This document shows positions 15,666 through 23,919 of a stretch of 33,873 bases of DNA, in pieces. How positions within the stretch are numbered: position 1 is the first letter of the stretch; each line of letters begins with the position of its first letter. The DNA comes from Streptomyces sp. ISL-66 (lineage in GTDB: Bacteria > Actinomycetota > Actinomycetes > Streptomycetales > Streptomycetaceae), in contig NZ_JAGGOW010000037.1 of the NCBI RefSeq assembly GCF_018614135.1, forward strand, positions 1-33,873, written 5' to 3'. The position numbers and the translations under genes are program-made. Below the pieces are notes generated by a model. The model had not been told where the DNA came from. It worked only from the letters and a program-made list of their open reading frames with translations, and made no database searches.

Positions 15666-15726
15666 CCGCGCCGCGGCAGCCGCATCCGGCCACGACGCGG
15701 CCCACGGCCGCCGCGGCCCCAGGAGC

Positions 15727-15773
15727 CACAGCCATCCGGGTCCTCCATTCCCCCGCGGACCCGGGTGGCTGTG
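15727..15773 (+). terminator. Intrinsic-type hairpin after the SRPBCC-like gene
   Basis: A 17-bp stem (15727-15743 with 15757-15773), broken only by one G-T pair, around a 13-base loop, 60 bases after the stop codon. It separates the regulator pair from the secreted-protein operon that starts at 15911. No U tract. Confidence 0.8.
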
Positions 15774-15910
15774 CCATTGTCCGGGCCGCGGCGGCCGCTT
15801 CCGCGTCCGGTCCGCCCGTCAAGGCCTTCTTAAGCCAATCGCGAGGTCGCGGTGTGAGTCTCTGCGCGACCGAACGGCCGCCTGGCCGAGCGGTGTACGA
15901 GGAGGCAAGC

Positions 15911-17263
15911 ATGAGGAAGGACCGAGCGGGCCGCGTCCGGGCCGCGTGCGCAGCGATGCTGGGCACCGCGCTCACGCTCGTCGCGGTGGCCGCCGCCCCC
16001 GCGCCCGCCGCGGGACGCCGGGGCCCCGCCACGACCGACGACACGCTCCTCGTGAGCGTCGGCATGGGCGGGCAGCCGGCCAACGGCCCCAGCGAGAGGG
16101 CCTCGATCAGCGGCGACGGGCGCCTGGTCGTCTTCGCCTCGCACGCAAGCAACCTGGTCCGCGGAGACCGCAACGACTGCAGCGACGTCTTCCTGCGCGA
16201 CGTGAACCGCGGCACCACCACGCGCGTGAACGAGGGCCTGCGCGGCGCCGAGTCCAACGGCTGCACCGGCATCGACCCGATCATCAGCGCGAACGGGCGC
16301 TACGTCGTCTACTCCGCCGACTCCACCAACCTGGTGTCCGGCGGCACCGACGGCAAGTCCCACATCTTCCGTACGGACCTGGAGACCGGCCGTACGGTCC
16401 TGGCCTCCGCGGCGGCCAACGGCGCCCAGGGCAACGGCGACAGCATGCGCCCGACGATCACCGCCGACGGACGCTACGTCGCCTTCGCGACCTCCGCCGA
16501 CAACCTGATCCCCGGCGACACCCCCGCCAGCGTGTGGGACACCGTGGTCCGCGACATGACCACCGGCGCGGTCGTCCGCACCAGCCGGGCCGCCGACGGA
16601 ACCCCCGGCGACGCCGCCTCCGACGGCACCCAGATCAGCGCCGACGGCAAGTTCGTCACCTTCTTCTCCAACGCGGCGAACCTGACGCAGGGAGACAACA
16701 ACCACAAGGTCGACGAGTTCCTGCACGAGCTCGCCACCGGAAGGACCACCCGGCTGTCGGTGTCGCCCGAGGGCGTCGAGTCGGACCAGATCACCATCGG
16801 CGGCACGATCAGCGACGACAACCGCTACACCGTGCTCAACTCGCACGCCACCAACCTGACGGCACAGAGCCCGGCGACCGGCCAGAACCACACCTACCTC
16901 CAGGACCTGCAGACCGGTGAGCTGCGCCTGATCGACAAGGGCGCCGACGGGGTACCCGCCCCCGGCGGCACGTTCTGGGCCAGCATCACCGGCGACGCCC
17001 TGCACATCCCGATGTCCTCCTCCGGCGCCAACCTGGTCGCCGCCGACACCAACAACGTCCGCGACATTTTCGTCGCCGACCTGCCCGGCGGCGAGCTGCG
17101 CCGCGAGAGCGTCTCCAGCACGGGCGAGCAGGGCAACGCGGCCAGCTACTTCCCGGAGGCCGACCAGGACGCCTCCCACGTGGTGTTCACCTCGTACGCC
17201 AGCAACCTGACGGCCGGGGACACCAACGGGCAGCCCGACATCTTCGTACGCCGGCACCCGTGA
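15911..17263 (+). CDS. Secreted TolB/WD40-like beta-propeller protein
   Basis: A 450-aa exported protein: an N-terminal signal (MRKDRAGRVRAACAAMLGTA, cleavage near APAAG) and then about seven repeats of 50-60 residues. The repeat core reads roughly IS-x-DGRYVAF-x-S-x-A-x-NL-x-x-GDTN-x-x-D-x-F-x-R-D-x-x-TG, the pattern of PD40/TolB-type blades. The ATG at 15911 is preceded by GGAGG. Binding rather than catalysis is usual for such propellers. It heads a three-gene block in which all products carry export signals; the next gene begins about 50 bases after its stop or overlaps it. No link to aminophenol chemistry is visible, so the block may be ordinary genome sequence caught between cluster parts. 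Confidence 0.85.
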   Translation: MRKDRAGRVRAACAAMLGTALTLVAVAAAPAPAAGRRGPATTDDTLLVSVGMGGQPANGPSERASISGDGRLVVFASHASNLVRGDRNDCSDVFLRDVNRGTTTRVNEGLRGAESNGCTGIDPIISANGRYVVYSADSTNLVSGGTDGKSHIFRTDLETGRTVLASAAANGAQGNGDSMRPTITADGRYVAFATSADNLIPGDTPASVWDTVVRDMTTGAVVRTSRAADGTPGDAASDGTQISADGKFVTFFSNAANLTQGDNNHKVDEFLHELATGRTTRLSVSPEGVESDQITIGGTISDDNRYTVLNSHATNLTAQSPATGQNHTYLQDLQTGELRLIDKGADGVPAPGGTFWASITGDALHIPMSSSGANLVAADTNNVRDIFVADLPGGELRRESVSSTGEQGNAASYFPEADQDASHVVFTSYASNLTAGDTNGQPDIFVRRHP

Positions 17264-17313
17264 CCCCGGCTCCCACCACCGACACGACCGCCATGCAGAA
17301 AGGGACGCACACC

Positions 17314-18129
17314 ATGGGGATCACCCTCGGCGGGCGCAGGCGCACCGCCGCACTCGCAGCGACGTTCGCGCTGCTGATCGGCGGCCTCGCCGCCGGCATC
17401 GCGCAGGGCGCGACCGGTTCCGAGACGGCCGCCGCGGCCGGCACCACGGTCCCCGGCACGGTCGTGGTCAAGGAGGACGCACACGCCAAGGTGTTCACCG
17501 CCGAGGCCTCGGTGCGCAACAAGCGCGACCTGGTCAAGGAGGTCCACAAGCGCCGCGCCGAGCACCAGAAGGCGCCGAAGGCCCCGGCCCCCGCGGGCCC
17601 GGCCGTGGCCGACGACGACGGCGGCGGCCACGGGGACCAGAGCGGCTTCCCGGTCCGCGACCAGTGGCTGAACTCCGCGCACTCCGAGTGGATCACCGCC
17701 CCGGGCGGCGGCCAGGGCGAGCTCATCGCGTCCGGCGCCGGCTTCGTCAAGGTGCCGTTCATGGAGTACTACGCCATCTTCACGGACACCTCCTCGGACG
17801 TGGCCTGGCTCGGCAGCCGCCCCTTCAACGCCGACAGCATCGAGCACACCGACACCTGGCGGATCGGTTCCGTCGGCGCCCCGTTCTGGGTGGTCGGCGC
17901 GCCGCAGGGCGCGGCCGTCAGGAGCACCGGCAGCCTCGCCGAGGCGAGCTGGAGCACCAGCGTGCAGAACAACTGGTACAGCGAGCACGCCTACGACCAG
18001 GTCGCCTTCTACCCGCCGAGCCAGGACGACTACTCCAACGTCTTCCGGATCAGCCACTCGGTCACCGGCACCTTCCAGTTCGGTTCCTCCTTCTTCACCG
18101 TCACCAGCCAGGACAGGGCCTACAGCTGA
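17314..18129 (+). CDS. Secreted protein of unknown function
   Basis: A 271-aa protein, not recognised. A signal peptide follows a short basic start (MGITLGGRRRTAALAATFAL, cleavage near AGIAQGA). Next comes a charged, probably flexible linker (KEVHKRRAEHQKAPKAPAPAG, then a DDD/GGGHG stretch), and then a C-terminal domain of about 150 residues rich in Trp, Tyr and Ser that looks all-beta and ends in TSQDRAYS. The ATG at 17314 is chosen for AAAGGGA about 9 bases upstream and a normal signal length. A GTG at 17260 overlapping the previous stop (GTGA) would add 18 residues before the signal. Its stop overlaps the next start by one base (TGATG). Confidence 0.8.
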   Translation: MGITLGGRRRTAALAATFALLIGGLAAGIAQGATGSETAAAAGTTVPGTVVVKEDAHAKVFTAEASVRNKRDLVKEVHKRRAEHQKAPKAPAPAGPAVADDDGGGHGDQSGFPVRDQWLNSAHSEWITAPGGGQGELIASGAGFVKVPFMEYYAIFTDTSSDVAWLGSRPFNADSIEHTDTWRIGSVGAPFWVVGAPQGAAVRSTGSLAEASWSTSVQNNWYSEHAYDQVAFYPPSQDDYSNVFRISHSVTGTFQFGSSFFTVTSQDRAYS

Positions 18130-19901
18130 TGCCCACCGCCCACCGGCGCCCGCACCGCTCCCCCCGGGGAGCGGTGCGGGCGCATCGCGCCGCCGTGCTC
18201 CTCGCCGCCGCCGTCGCCGTCGCCGCCGTCAGTGCCTGCTCCCCGCAGCCGGACGGCGCCGCGGCCGGGCGGGAGCCCGGCCGGTCCGTCGCGCCCGCCG
18301 CCGCGCCCCCCGTGGACACCGCCGCCCTGCTCCTCGACTCCTGGGTGAGCGACGGCGCGCGCGGCTGGTTCGTGGACGGCGCCCAGTCCGCCGCGAACTC
18401 CCCCTTCTCCCTCTACGAGACCGCCTGGCGGCTGCGCCTGGCCGCGCGGGCCGGGACCCCGGACGTCCACGTGGACCCGGCCCGGCTCGCCCTGTGGACC
18501 GGCGCAGCCGAAGAGGGCCGGATGGCCTCCTCGGGACTGCCCGCCGTCGCCCAGGTCGGCCTGGCCGTGGACGCCCTCCACGCGGCCGGAGGCAGCGCCG
18601 ACCGCGAACGCGTCGCCCGCACGCTGGAATCCCTGCGCACCGGCGGCGGCTACCGCACCGGCCCGGCCGTCGCCGCCGCCGACCCCGGATCCACCGCCGT
18701 GGCCGTCCGCGCGCTCACGCGGCTCGCCCTGCCCGTGCCCGCGCCGGTCCGCGAGGCCAACCGCACCGCCCTGGCGGCCATGACCACCCGCGACACCGCC
18801 CAGAACCCCAACGGCGCCGCGGCCCTGCTGCAGAGCGCCGGGATGCTGCGCGGCTCCGCCGAGGTGCCCCCGCACACCGCGGAGCTCGTCACCGCGACCC
18901 ACCGCGCGCTCACCGCGCTGGGCGCCGACCCGGTCCGCCTCGTCTCCGAAGCCGCGCTGCGCGCAGCCGCCGACCAACTCGGCGTGGCCCTACCCGCGTT
19001 CGACCCCGCCGCCTGCGCGGGTCTGGTCCGCCCGGACGGAGGCATCGCCCTGCCCGGCGCCACCCGCGGCGATCCGCAGGCCACCTCCGCCGCGCTGGAC
19101 CTGGGCTGCCCAGGGGTGCGGGCGCCGACCGCCGGCGCGCACTCCCGGGCCGGCTGGCCCGCGCAGCAGGCCGCCGAAGGCGCGCTGGGAGCCTCCGCCG
19201 CCGCCGTCGCGCTCTCCGGGCAGACCCGGTCCACGACCGGGTTCGCCCCCGGCCTCGAACGGCAGATCCGCGAGGTCTGGCTGCCCGCCGCGGCCGCCCG
19301 CAAGGCCCCGTACGACACGGCTGCCCTGGTGGAACGCGTAGACCTCGGACTCATCGCCAAAGCCCTGGGCGACGCCGTCGCCCGCGCCGTGGAGGAGACC
19401 CTGCCCGCCCCCTCCACGGACGGCCTGAAACCCGAAGACGACGCACGCCTGCTCCTGACCGCGATCGACGCGCGCGGTACGGATAGGGCCAAGTCCCTGA
19501 TCTGCGAGGCGGGTTCGCCCTACCGCACGGCCGCCGCCCGCACCGCCACCGGCCACTCGGTGGTCCGCGCGGCCTGGCTGCGAGCAGCCTCCGAGACCTG
19601 CGAGGACCCGGAACTGGCCCGCCTGGCCGCGGCGGAGGCCGCCGCCCGGCGCGTAGCCGACGGCGTCTACCGCGCGGGCGGGGACGCCTCCTTCGAAGCC
19701 TCGGTCCTGGGCGTCTGGGCGGAGCGCCCGAGCGCGGACGCCGTGGCCGGCTGGACCCGTGCGGGCCTCTGCTCGGGGGACCGCTGCGCGGAAACCCCCG
19801 CAGCCCTGACCACCTCCGACCACACGTCCCTGCGCACCCTCGCAGCCCTGGGAGCAGCCAGAACGGGCGACTACGCGGCCCTGTTCCCCCTGGCCTTCTG
19901 A
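18129..19901 (+). CDS. Predicted lipoprotein with alpha/alpha-barrel-like (prenyltransferase/terpene-cyclase-like) repeats
   Basis: A 590-aa protein anchored by a lipobox: after a basic start the hydrophobic stretch ends in AVSACS, with the Cys as lipidation site. The rest is helical, with repeated units of the SGLPAVAQVGLAVDALHAAGG and PGSTAVAVRALTRLAL type that recall alpha/alpha-toroid folds, but no DDxD or other catalytic motif is visible. Several Cys residues (DPAACAGL, DLGCPG, LICEAG, SETCED, GLCSGDRC) could form disulfides. The ATG overlaps the previous stop (TGATG), so translation is coupled. It is the last gene before the very strong hairpin at 19922-19984. Function unknown; it probably works at the cell surface with the two secreted proteins. 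Confidence 0.8.
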   Translation: MPTAHRRPHRSPRGAVRAHRAAVLLAAAVAVAAVSACSPQPDGAAAGREPGRSVAPAAAPPVDTAALLLDSWVSDGARGWFVDGAQSAANSPFSLYETAWRLRLAARAGTPDVHVDPARLALWTGAAEEGRMASSGLPAVAQVGLAVDALHAAGGSADRERVARTLESLRTGGGYRTGPAVAAADPGSTAVAVRALTRLALPVPAPVREANRTALAAMTTRDTAQNPNGAAALLQSAGMLRGSAEVPPHTAELVTATHRALTALGADPVRLVSEAALRAAADQLGVALPAFDPAACAGLVRPDGGIALPGATRGDPQATSAALDLGCPGVRAPTAGAHSRAGWPAQQAAEGALGASAAAVALSGQTRSTTGFAPGLERQIREVWLPAAAARKAPYDTAALVERVDLGLIAKALGDAVARAVEETLPAPSTDGLKPEDDARLLLTAIDARGTDRAKSLICEAGSPYRTAAARTATGHSVVRAAWLRAASETCEDPELARLAAAEAAARRVADGVYRAGGDASFEASVLGVWAERPSADAVAGWTRAGLCSGDRCAETPAALTTSDHTSLRTLAALGAARTGDYAALFPLAF

Positions 19902-19921
19902 GGACCGCACACCCGCACCAC

Positions 19922-19984
19922 CCCGTACGCAGCGGAGCGGCCCCGCGGCCATCATGGCCGCGGGGCCGCCCCGCTGCGTACGGG
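19922..19984. terminator. Very long bidirectional hairpin
   Basis: Bases 19922-19952 pair with 19954-19984 around a single central base: 30 of 31 pairs are Watson-Crick, the exception being A19936/C19970. It lies between the convergent lipoprotein gene (ends 19901) and the FAD monooxygenase gene (ends 19994), so it should end both transcripts. The near-perfect arms are longer than a usual terminator. Confidence 0.85.
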
Positions 19985-19993
19985 CATCCGCCC

Positions 19994-21616
19994 CTAGTGA
20001 GCGGCGGCCACGGCCCGGCCGAGCACCGTCTCCAAGTGGCGCTCCAGGGCCGCGCCGTCGTGGGCGCCGCCGCGGAAGGCCACGTAGCCGTCCGGCCGCA
20101 GCAGGAAGACCGCCCCGCGCTGCGCCCCGAACGCCGCGCGCAGCGCACCGTCCGGGTCCGCCAGCGTCTGCGCACCGCCGCCGACCACGCCGCCGAAGGC
20201 GTTGCCCACCACGCGGGCCGTGACGCCGGCCCGGCGGACGGTCGCGGCGAGCTCCTTGGCCGCGAGGCCCGCGGATTCGGCGTCACCCGGGTCCGCGGGG
20301 AAGGCGAGCACGTTCCAGGAGCCCCGTCCGATCAGGCGGAACAGCCGGCCCTCGGGGGCGTGCAGCGCGGCGTCCGGCACCCGGTCGCCCGCGACCGGTC
20401 CCGTCACGTCAGCCGCCCCGTCCACCGCCGCGCCGTCCGGCCGCCCGCTCAGCGGGCTGTCCGGATAGGCCAGCGGCAGGCCGGTGTGGCCCGCCCCCAT
20501 GTGGTCGAGCGCCTCGTACAGCCGGTCGAACGGCGGCACGGGTCCCGTACCGCCCCAGTACGTACGGAGGTTGCGTTCGGCCAGGGCGAGGGCCACCGGC
20601 CGGCGCTCCGCCCCGTAGCTGTCTAGCAGGGTGTCCCCGGCCTCGCCGCGGACCACGGCGGCGAGCTTCCAGCCCAGGTTGAAGGCGTCCTGGATACCGG
20701 TGTTCATGCCCTGGGCGGTCACCGGCATCAAGGTGTGCGCGCTGTCGCCCGCCAGCAGGAGGCGGCCGTCGCGGTAGGAACCGGCGACCGCGTTGTACAG
20801 CCGCACCCGCCAGTTGAAGCGGGCGTCGTGGAACTCCAGGTCGCCCACCCCGGTGACCCGGCGCGCGGCTTCCAGGACCTCCTCGACCTCCGGATCGCCG
20901 GTCCGCCCGGTGTCGGCGACGCCGATGTAGAAGCGGTGGCGCCCGTCGGGCAGCGGCGCGCTGCCCAGCGAGCCCTCCCGCGTCAGGAAGAGGTGGCAGT
21001 GGGAGGGCTCGCCCGGGAGTGAACCCGTCCAGCGCGCGTCGACCTGGAGCAGCTGGGTGCCGGAGTAGTGCTGCTTCTCCCAGGCCGCGCCCATCGCGTC
21101 GCGCACCGAGCTGTGCGGTCCCTGCGCCCCCACCACCCAGCCCGCGCGCGTCAGTTCGCCGGCGCCGTCGGCGGTTTCGAGGCGCACGGTGACCCCGTCG
21201 GCGTCCTGCGCCACGGGCACGGCCGTGAGGCCGCGCTCCACCTCCACGCCGAGCGAGGACAGGTGGCGGGTGAGCATCGCCACGGTGTCCTGCTGCCCGA
21301 TGAGCAGCGGGCGCGGGTACGGGGTGCCGCTCTGGGCGGCGTCGCGGACGTGCGGCGGGTGCCCGGCGAAGTGGTGGGTGCGGAAGGTGTACGGCACGCC
21401 CGAGGCGAGGTACTCCCCGATCGGCAGGCCCATGAGGTCGAAGACCTCCAGGGAGCGCTGCCACACGGTGCAGGCGCGGGTACCGGTCCGCGGCTGCGCC
21501 CGCCGGTCGACGATCCGGACGCGCACGCCCCGCCGGACCAGTTCGATAGCGGTGGTGAGCCCGACCGGGCCCGCACCGGCCACCAGTACCTCGGGACCGG
21601 GTGTCCCGGGCGTCAC
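19994..21616 (-). CDS. FAD-dependent aromatic ring hydroxylase (PHBH-fold, MhpA/PgaE/RdmE group)
   Basis: A 540-aa class A flavoprotein monooxygenase. The FAD site is VLVAGAGPVGLTTAIELV (GxGxxG at 14-19), the middle motif is GAQGPHSSVR (Q165 where Asp is usual), and the GD motif is LLLAGDSAHTLMPVTAQGMNTG. A C-terminal thioredoxin-like domain (about 400-540) is typical of this longer group. The GTG at 21616 overlaps the stop of the methyltransferase gene (GTGA) and has GGGAG 5 bases upstream; an ATG at 21628 lacks a ribosome site. It probably adds a hydroxyl group to an aromatic ring, which the coupled O-methyltransferase may then cap, as in cremeomycin-like ring tailoring. That pairing is inference. 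Confidence 0.9.
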   Translation of the reverse strand: MTPGTPGPEVLVAGAGPVGLTTAIELVRRGVRVRIVDRRAQPRTGTRACTVWQRSLEVFDLMGLPIGEYLASGVPYTFRTHHFAGHPPHVRDAAQSGTPYPRPLLIGQQDTVAMLTRHLSSLGVEVERGLTAVPVAQDADGVTVRLETADGAGELTRAGWVVGAQGPHSSVRDAMGAAWEKQHYSGTQLLQVDARWTGSLPGEPSHCHLFLTREGSLGSAPLPDGRHRFYIGVADTGRTGDPEVEEVLEAARRVTGVGDLEFHDARFNWRVRLYNAVAGSYRDGRLLLAGDSAHTLMPVTAQGMNTGIQDAFNLGWKLAAVVRGEAGDTLLDSYGAERRPVALALAERNLRTYWGGTGPVPPFDRLYEALDHMGAGHTGLPLAYPDSPLSGRPDGAAVDGAADVTGPVAGDRVPDAALHAPEGRLFRLIGRGSWNVLAFPADPGDAESAGLAAKELAATVRRAGVTARVVGNAFGGVVGGGAQTLADPDGALRAAFGAQRGAVFLLRPDGYVAFRGGAHDGAALERHLETVLGRAVAAAH

Positions 21617-22743
21617 GCGCGCTCCCATTCGAGGAGCGAGTGGTACGAGGGCAGTCCCGTGACCCCGCGCAGCGTGAGTCCGGCGCGCGCGGCCAGGGCG
21701 GCGAACTCCTCGACGGTGCGCTCGCGGCCCTTGTTGAAGACCAGCATGCGCAGGTCGTACTCGGTGTTCAGCTGCTTGCCCTCGTCCTCGGCGATGACCC
21801 GCTCGACGATCATGACGCGGCCGTTCTCGCCCGCGGCCTCGGCGCAGCGCTTCAGGATGGCGACGGATTCCTCGTCGTCCCAGTCGTGCAGGATCTGGCT
21901 GAGGACGTACATGTCCGCGCCGGCCGGCAGCTCGTCGAAGAAGCTCTGGCCGACGAGTTCCGTACGGTCGGACAGGCCCTCCGCCTCGAAGCGGGCGGCG
22001 CCGCCCTCCACGGTGCCGGGCAGGTCGACCACGGTGCCGCGGGCGCCGGGGGCGACCTTGAGGATCTCCGCGAGCAGGGCGCCGGTGCCGCCGCCGATGT
22101 CCGCCACGTGGCCCAGCGAGTCCCAGGGATAGCCGGCCGCGGCCGCGGGGGCGAGCTTGCCCTGCACGGCGGCCATCTGGTCGTTGAAGGTGTCCGTCAG
22201 CACCTGGTCGTCGGCGAGGTCGTCCCAGAAGGGGCGGCCGAAGACCTGGTCGTAGCCGGGCTCGCCGGTGCGGACGGCGTGCAGCAGGCCGCCGCAGGCC
22301 GCGAGGTCGATGCGGCCGCTCGCGCCTTCGAGGTCCAGCCAGTGCCGCATCCGCGAGGGGTGGCCGTCCAGGAGGAGCTTGGAGGTGTCGGTGAGCGCGT
22401 AGGTGCCGGCCGCCGTCTCCTCGAAGATGCCGCGGCAGGAGAGGAACCGCAGCAGCCGGCCCAGCGAGTCGGCGTCGGTGGTGGTCTTCGCGGCGAGTGC
22501 GTCACGGGTGTCGATGCCCGCCGCGATGTGGTCGGCGATGCGCAGGGTGGCCGCCACCCGCACCCCGATGGGGGTGAAAACGTCCAGGAAAGCCGGGCGC
22601 CCGCCCGGACCCCGCGGTGTCGTCTGTGCCTGGTTGTCGATGGGAATGCACCTCTTCCGAAAGTCTCCGGTGCCTCTGACGGGCGGGCCGATGGTCCTGA
22701 AGGGGACTCGACACCGGCTCAAGCGCGGCTGGCGGGTTGACAC
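21613..22743 (-). CDS. SAM-dependent O-methyltransferase (plant-type, PF00891 class); start uncertain
   Basis: A class I methyltransferase with a winged-helix dimerisation N-domain (AFLDVFTPIGVRVAATLRIADHIAAG). Its SAM loop is HVADIGGGTGALLAEI (about 213 in the long form) and its catalytic segment is LSQILHDWDDEESV (His about 286). It should methylate a phenolic hydroxyl. The start is a problem: the only ordinary upstream codon in frame near a ribosome site is GTG at 22743, with GGGAGG just 2 bases before it, giving 376 aa with an odd N terminus. Homologues usually start near IPIDNQAQTTP, where GGAAGAGG stands before ATT (22647) and ATC (22641) codons. A rare start codon or a small frameshift is possible. 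The downstream hydroxylase is coupled by a GTGA overlap. Confidence 0.88.
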   Translation of the reverse strand: MSTRQPRLSRCRVPFRTIGPPVRGTGDFRKRCIPIDNQAQTTPRGPGGRPAFLDVFTPIGVRVAATLRIADHIAAGIDTRDALAAKTTTDADSLGRLLRFLSCRGIFEETAAGTYALTDTSKLLLDGHPSRMRHWLDLEGASGRIDLAACGGLLHAVRTGEPGYDQVFGRPFWDDLADDQVLTDTFNDQMAAVQGKLAPAAAAGYPWDSLGHVADIGGGTGALLAEILKVAPGARGTVVDLPGTVEGGAARFEAEGLSDRTELVGQSFFDELPAGADMYVLSQILHDWDDEESVAILKRCAEAAGENGRVMIVERVIAEDEGKQLNTEYDLRMLVFNKGRERTVEEFAALAARAGLTLRGVTGLPSYHSLLEWERA

Positions 22744-22766
22744 GGCCTCCCGTATCTCTCTAAATT
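22737..22766 (+). promoter_or_regulatory. Promoter candidate for the SgcJ-like/MarR operon
   Basis: TTGACA (22737-22742) is followed after 18 bases by TAAATT (22761-22766), which fits a -35/-10 pair of the housekeeping type, about 50 bases before the ATG at 22817. The -10 box is embedded in the palindrome at 22757-22771. Confidence 0.6.
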
Positions 22767-22771
22767 AGAGA
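22757..22771. promoter_or_regulatory. Perfect 15-bp palindromic operator, plus a half-site repeated 32 bp downstream
   Basis: TCTCTAA-A-TTAGAGA is a perfect inverted repeat covering the -10 box. The half-site AAATTAGAG (22762-22770) recurs exactly at 22794-22802, 32 bp (three helical turns) away on the same face. Such AT-rich symmetry stands out in this GC-rich DNA. The MarR protein encoded in the same operon (23398-23919) is the likely ligand. Confidence 0.75.
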
Positions 22772-22816
22772 TGCACGGAAACAGAGAAGAACGAAATTAG
22801 AGCGAAGGGGACCGTC

Positions 22817-23320
22817 ATGAAGACCGCCACCGTCACCAGCCCCGCCGTCCACGGCGAGGTCCGCGTCCTGCTCGACGAGCTGTCCGACCACTGGAACCGC
22901 GCCGACGCCCGCGGCTACGCCCGGCTCTTCACCCCGGACGCCGCGTACGTCCAGTTCAACGGGGTCGTGCTGGACGGCCGGGCCGAGATCGAGGACATGC
23001 ACGACCTCATGTTCCGCACGATGCTCTACGGCACCCGGCTGCTGTGCGAGACGATCGAGAGCGTCCGCCTGGTCGACGAGAACACCGCGGTCGTGGTCTC
23101 CACCGGAGCGGCACTCTTCCCCTGGCAGCACGAGGTCACCGCCAAGCGCCTGTCGCGGCAGACGATGGTCCTGGTCCGCTCGGAGGGGCGCTGGATGATC
23201 GCGTCCTTCCAGAACAGCAGGGTGAAGCTCTTCCCGACCTCCGGACCGCTGTTCGAGGTGGCCTCCAGGGCCGTACGCTTCCGGGTCGACCGGGCCCTGC
23301 GCGCCCGGCAGGGCCGCTGA
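22817..23320 (+). CDS. SgcJ/EcaC-like (SnoaL/NTF2-fold) protein
   Basis: A 167-aa protein of the NTF2-like cone fold. The segments LLDELSDHWNRADARGYARLFTPDAAYVQFNGVVLDGRAEI, ending in IEDMHDLMF, are typical of the SgcJ/EcaC/DUF4440 group. A second half of strands (NTAVVVSTGAALFPW; RQTMVLVRSEGRWMIASFQNSRV) completes the sheet. Roles in the family are mixed and often undefined in antibiotic clusters (oxidative tailoring, isomerase-like or binding). GAAGGGGA lies about 7 bases before the ATG. It is the first gene after the palindromic operator, followed by the MarR gene, so it is probably induced by the ligand that regulator senses. Confidence 0.8.
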   Translation: MKTATVTSPAVHGEVRVLLDELSDHWNRADARGYARLFTPDAAYVQFNGVVLDGRAEIEDMHDLMFRTMLYGTRLLCETIESVRLVDENTAVVVSTGAALFPWQHEVTAKRLSRQTMVLVRSEGRWMIASFQNSRVKLFPTSGPLFEVASRAVRFRVDRALRARQGR

Positions 23321-23397
23321 CCGGCAAGGACGCCGCACACATGCGGGTCCCCGCCAGTACTCTGGCCGCACCGGACCGGCAGAGAGGCAGCTCGAGG

Positions 23398-23919
23398 ATG
23401 CAACCGCACGGCGACGAAGAGGACCGCTCCTTCAGCACCCTGATGTCGCTCGCGACCGCACTGCGGGTGCAGGCCGCGCGCACCGTCCTCTTCCAGTCCG
23501 CGGTGGCCCAGTCGGTGGGCCTGAACGCCACCGACTTCAACTGCCTGAGCCTGCTCGACCTGGAAGGCCCCATGACGCCCGGGCGGCTCGCCGAGCGCGT
23601 CGGGCTCAGCCGGGGAGGAGCCATCACCGCGGTGATAGACCACCTCCAGAAGGCCGGGTTCGTCCACCGCCGCCCCGACCCCGCGGACCGCAGACGGGTC
23701 ATCGTCGAGGCCGTCCCCGAGGCGTTCGCGGAGCGGGTCGAGACCGTCTTCGCCGAGTACCGCGCGGCCCTCGGAAAGCTGCTCTCCGGACTGACCGCGC
23801 AGCAGCAGCAGCTGTTCCTGGAGATCACCACCAAGGGCAACGAGATCTTCCACACCGAGACCCTGCGGCTGCTCTCCCGCGACCCGGTCAAAGCCCCGAA
23901 GGCCACCGCGGCCTCCTGA
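23398..23919 (+). CDS. MarR-family transcriptional regulator (second of two)
   Basis: A 173-aa winged-helix regulator: MTPGRLAERVGLSRGGAITAVIDHLQKAGFVHR is the recognition region, then the wing DPADRRRVIVEAV, with helical ends for dimerisation (TVLFQSAVAQSVGLNATDFNCLSLLDL). The ATG at 23398 gives the standard family length. An earlier in-frame ATG at 23341 would add 19 residues. It follows the SgcJ-like gene by 77 bases, probably in one transcript. The palindrome at 22757-22771 is the natural autoregulatory site and could also control the divergent methyltransferase/hydroxylase pair. About 170 bases after it hold only degenerate GCACCGG/GCCC repeats. Confidence 0.88.
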   Translation: MQPHGDEEDRSFSTLMSLATALRVQAARTVLFQSAVAQSVGLNATDFNCLSLLDLEGPMTPGRLAERVGLSRGGAITAVIDHLQKAGFVHRRPDPADRRRVIVEAVPEAFAERVETVFAEYRAALGKLLSGLTAQQQQLFLEITTKGNEIFHTETLRLLSRDPVKAPKATAAS

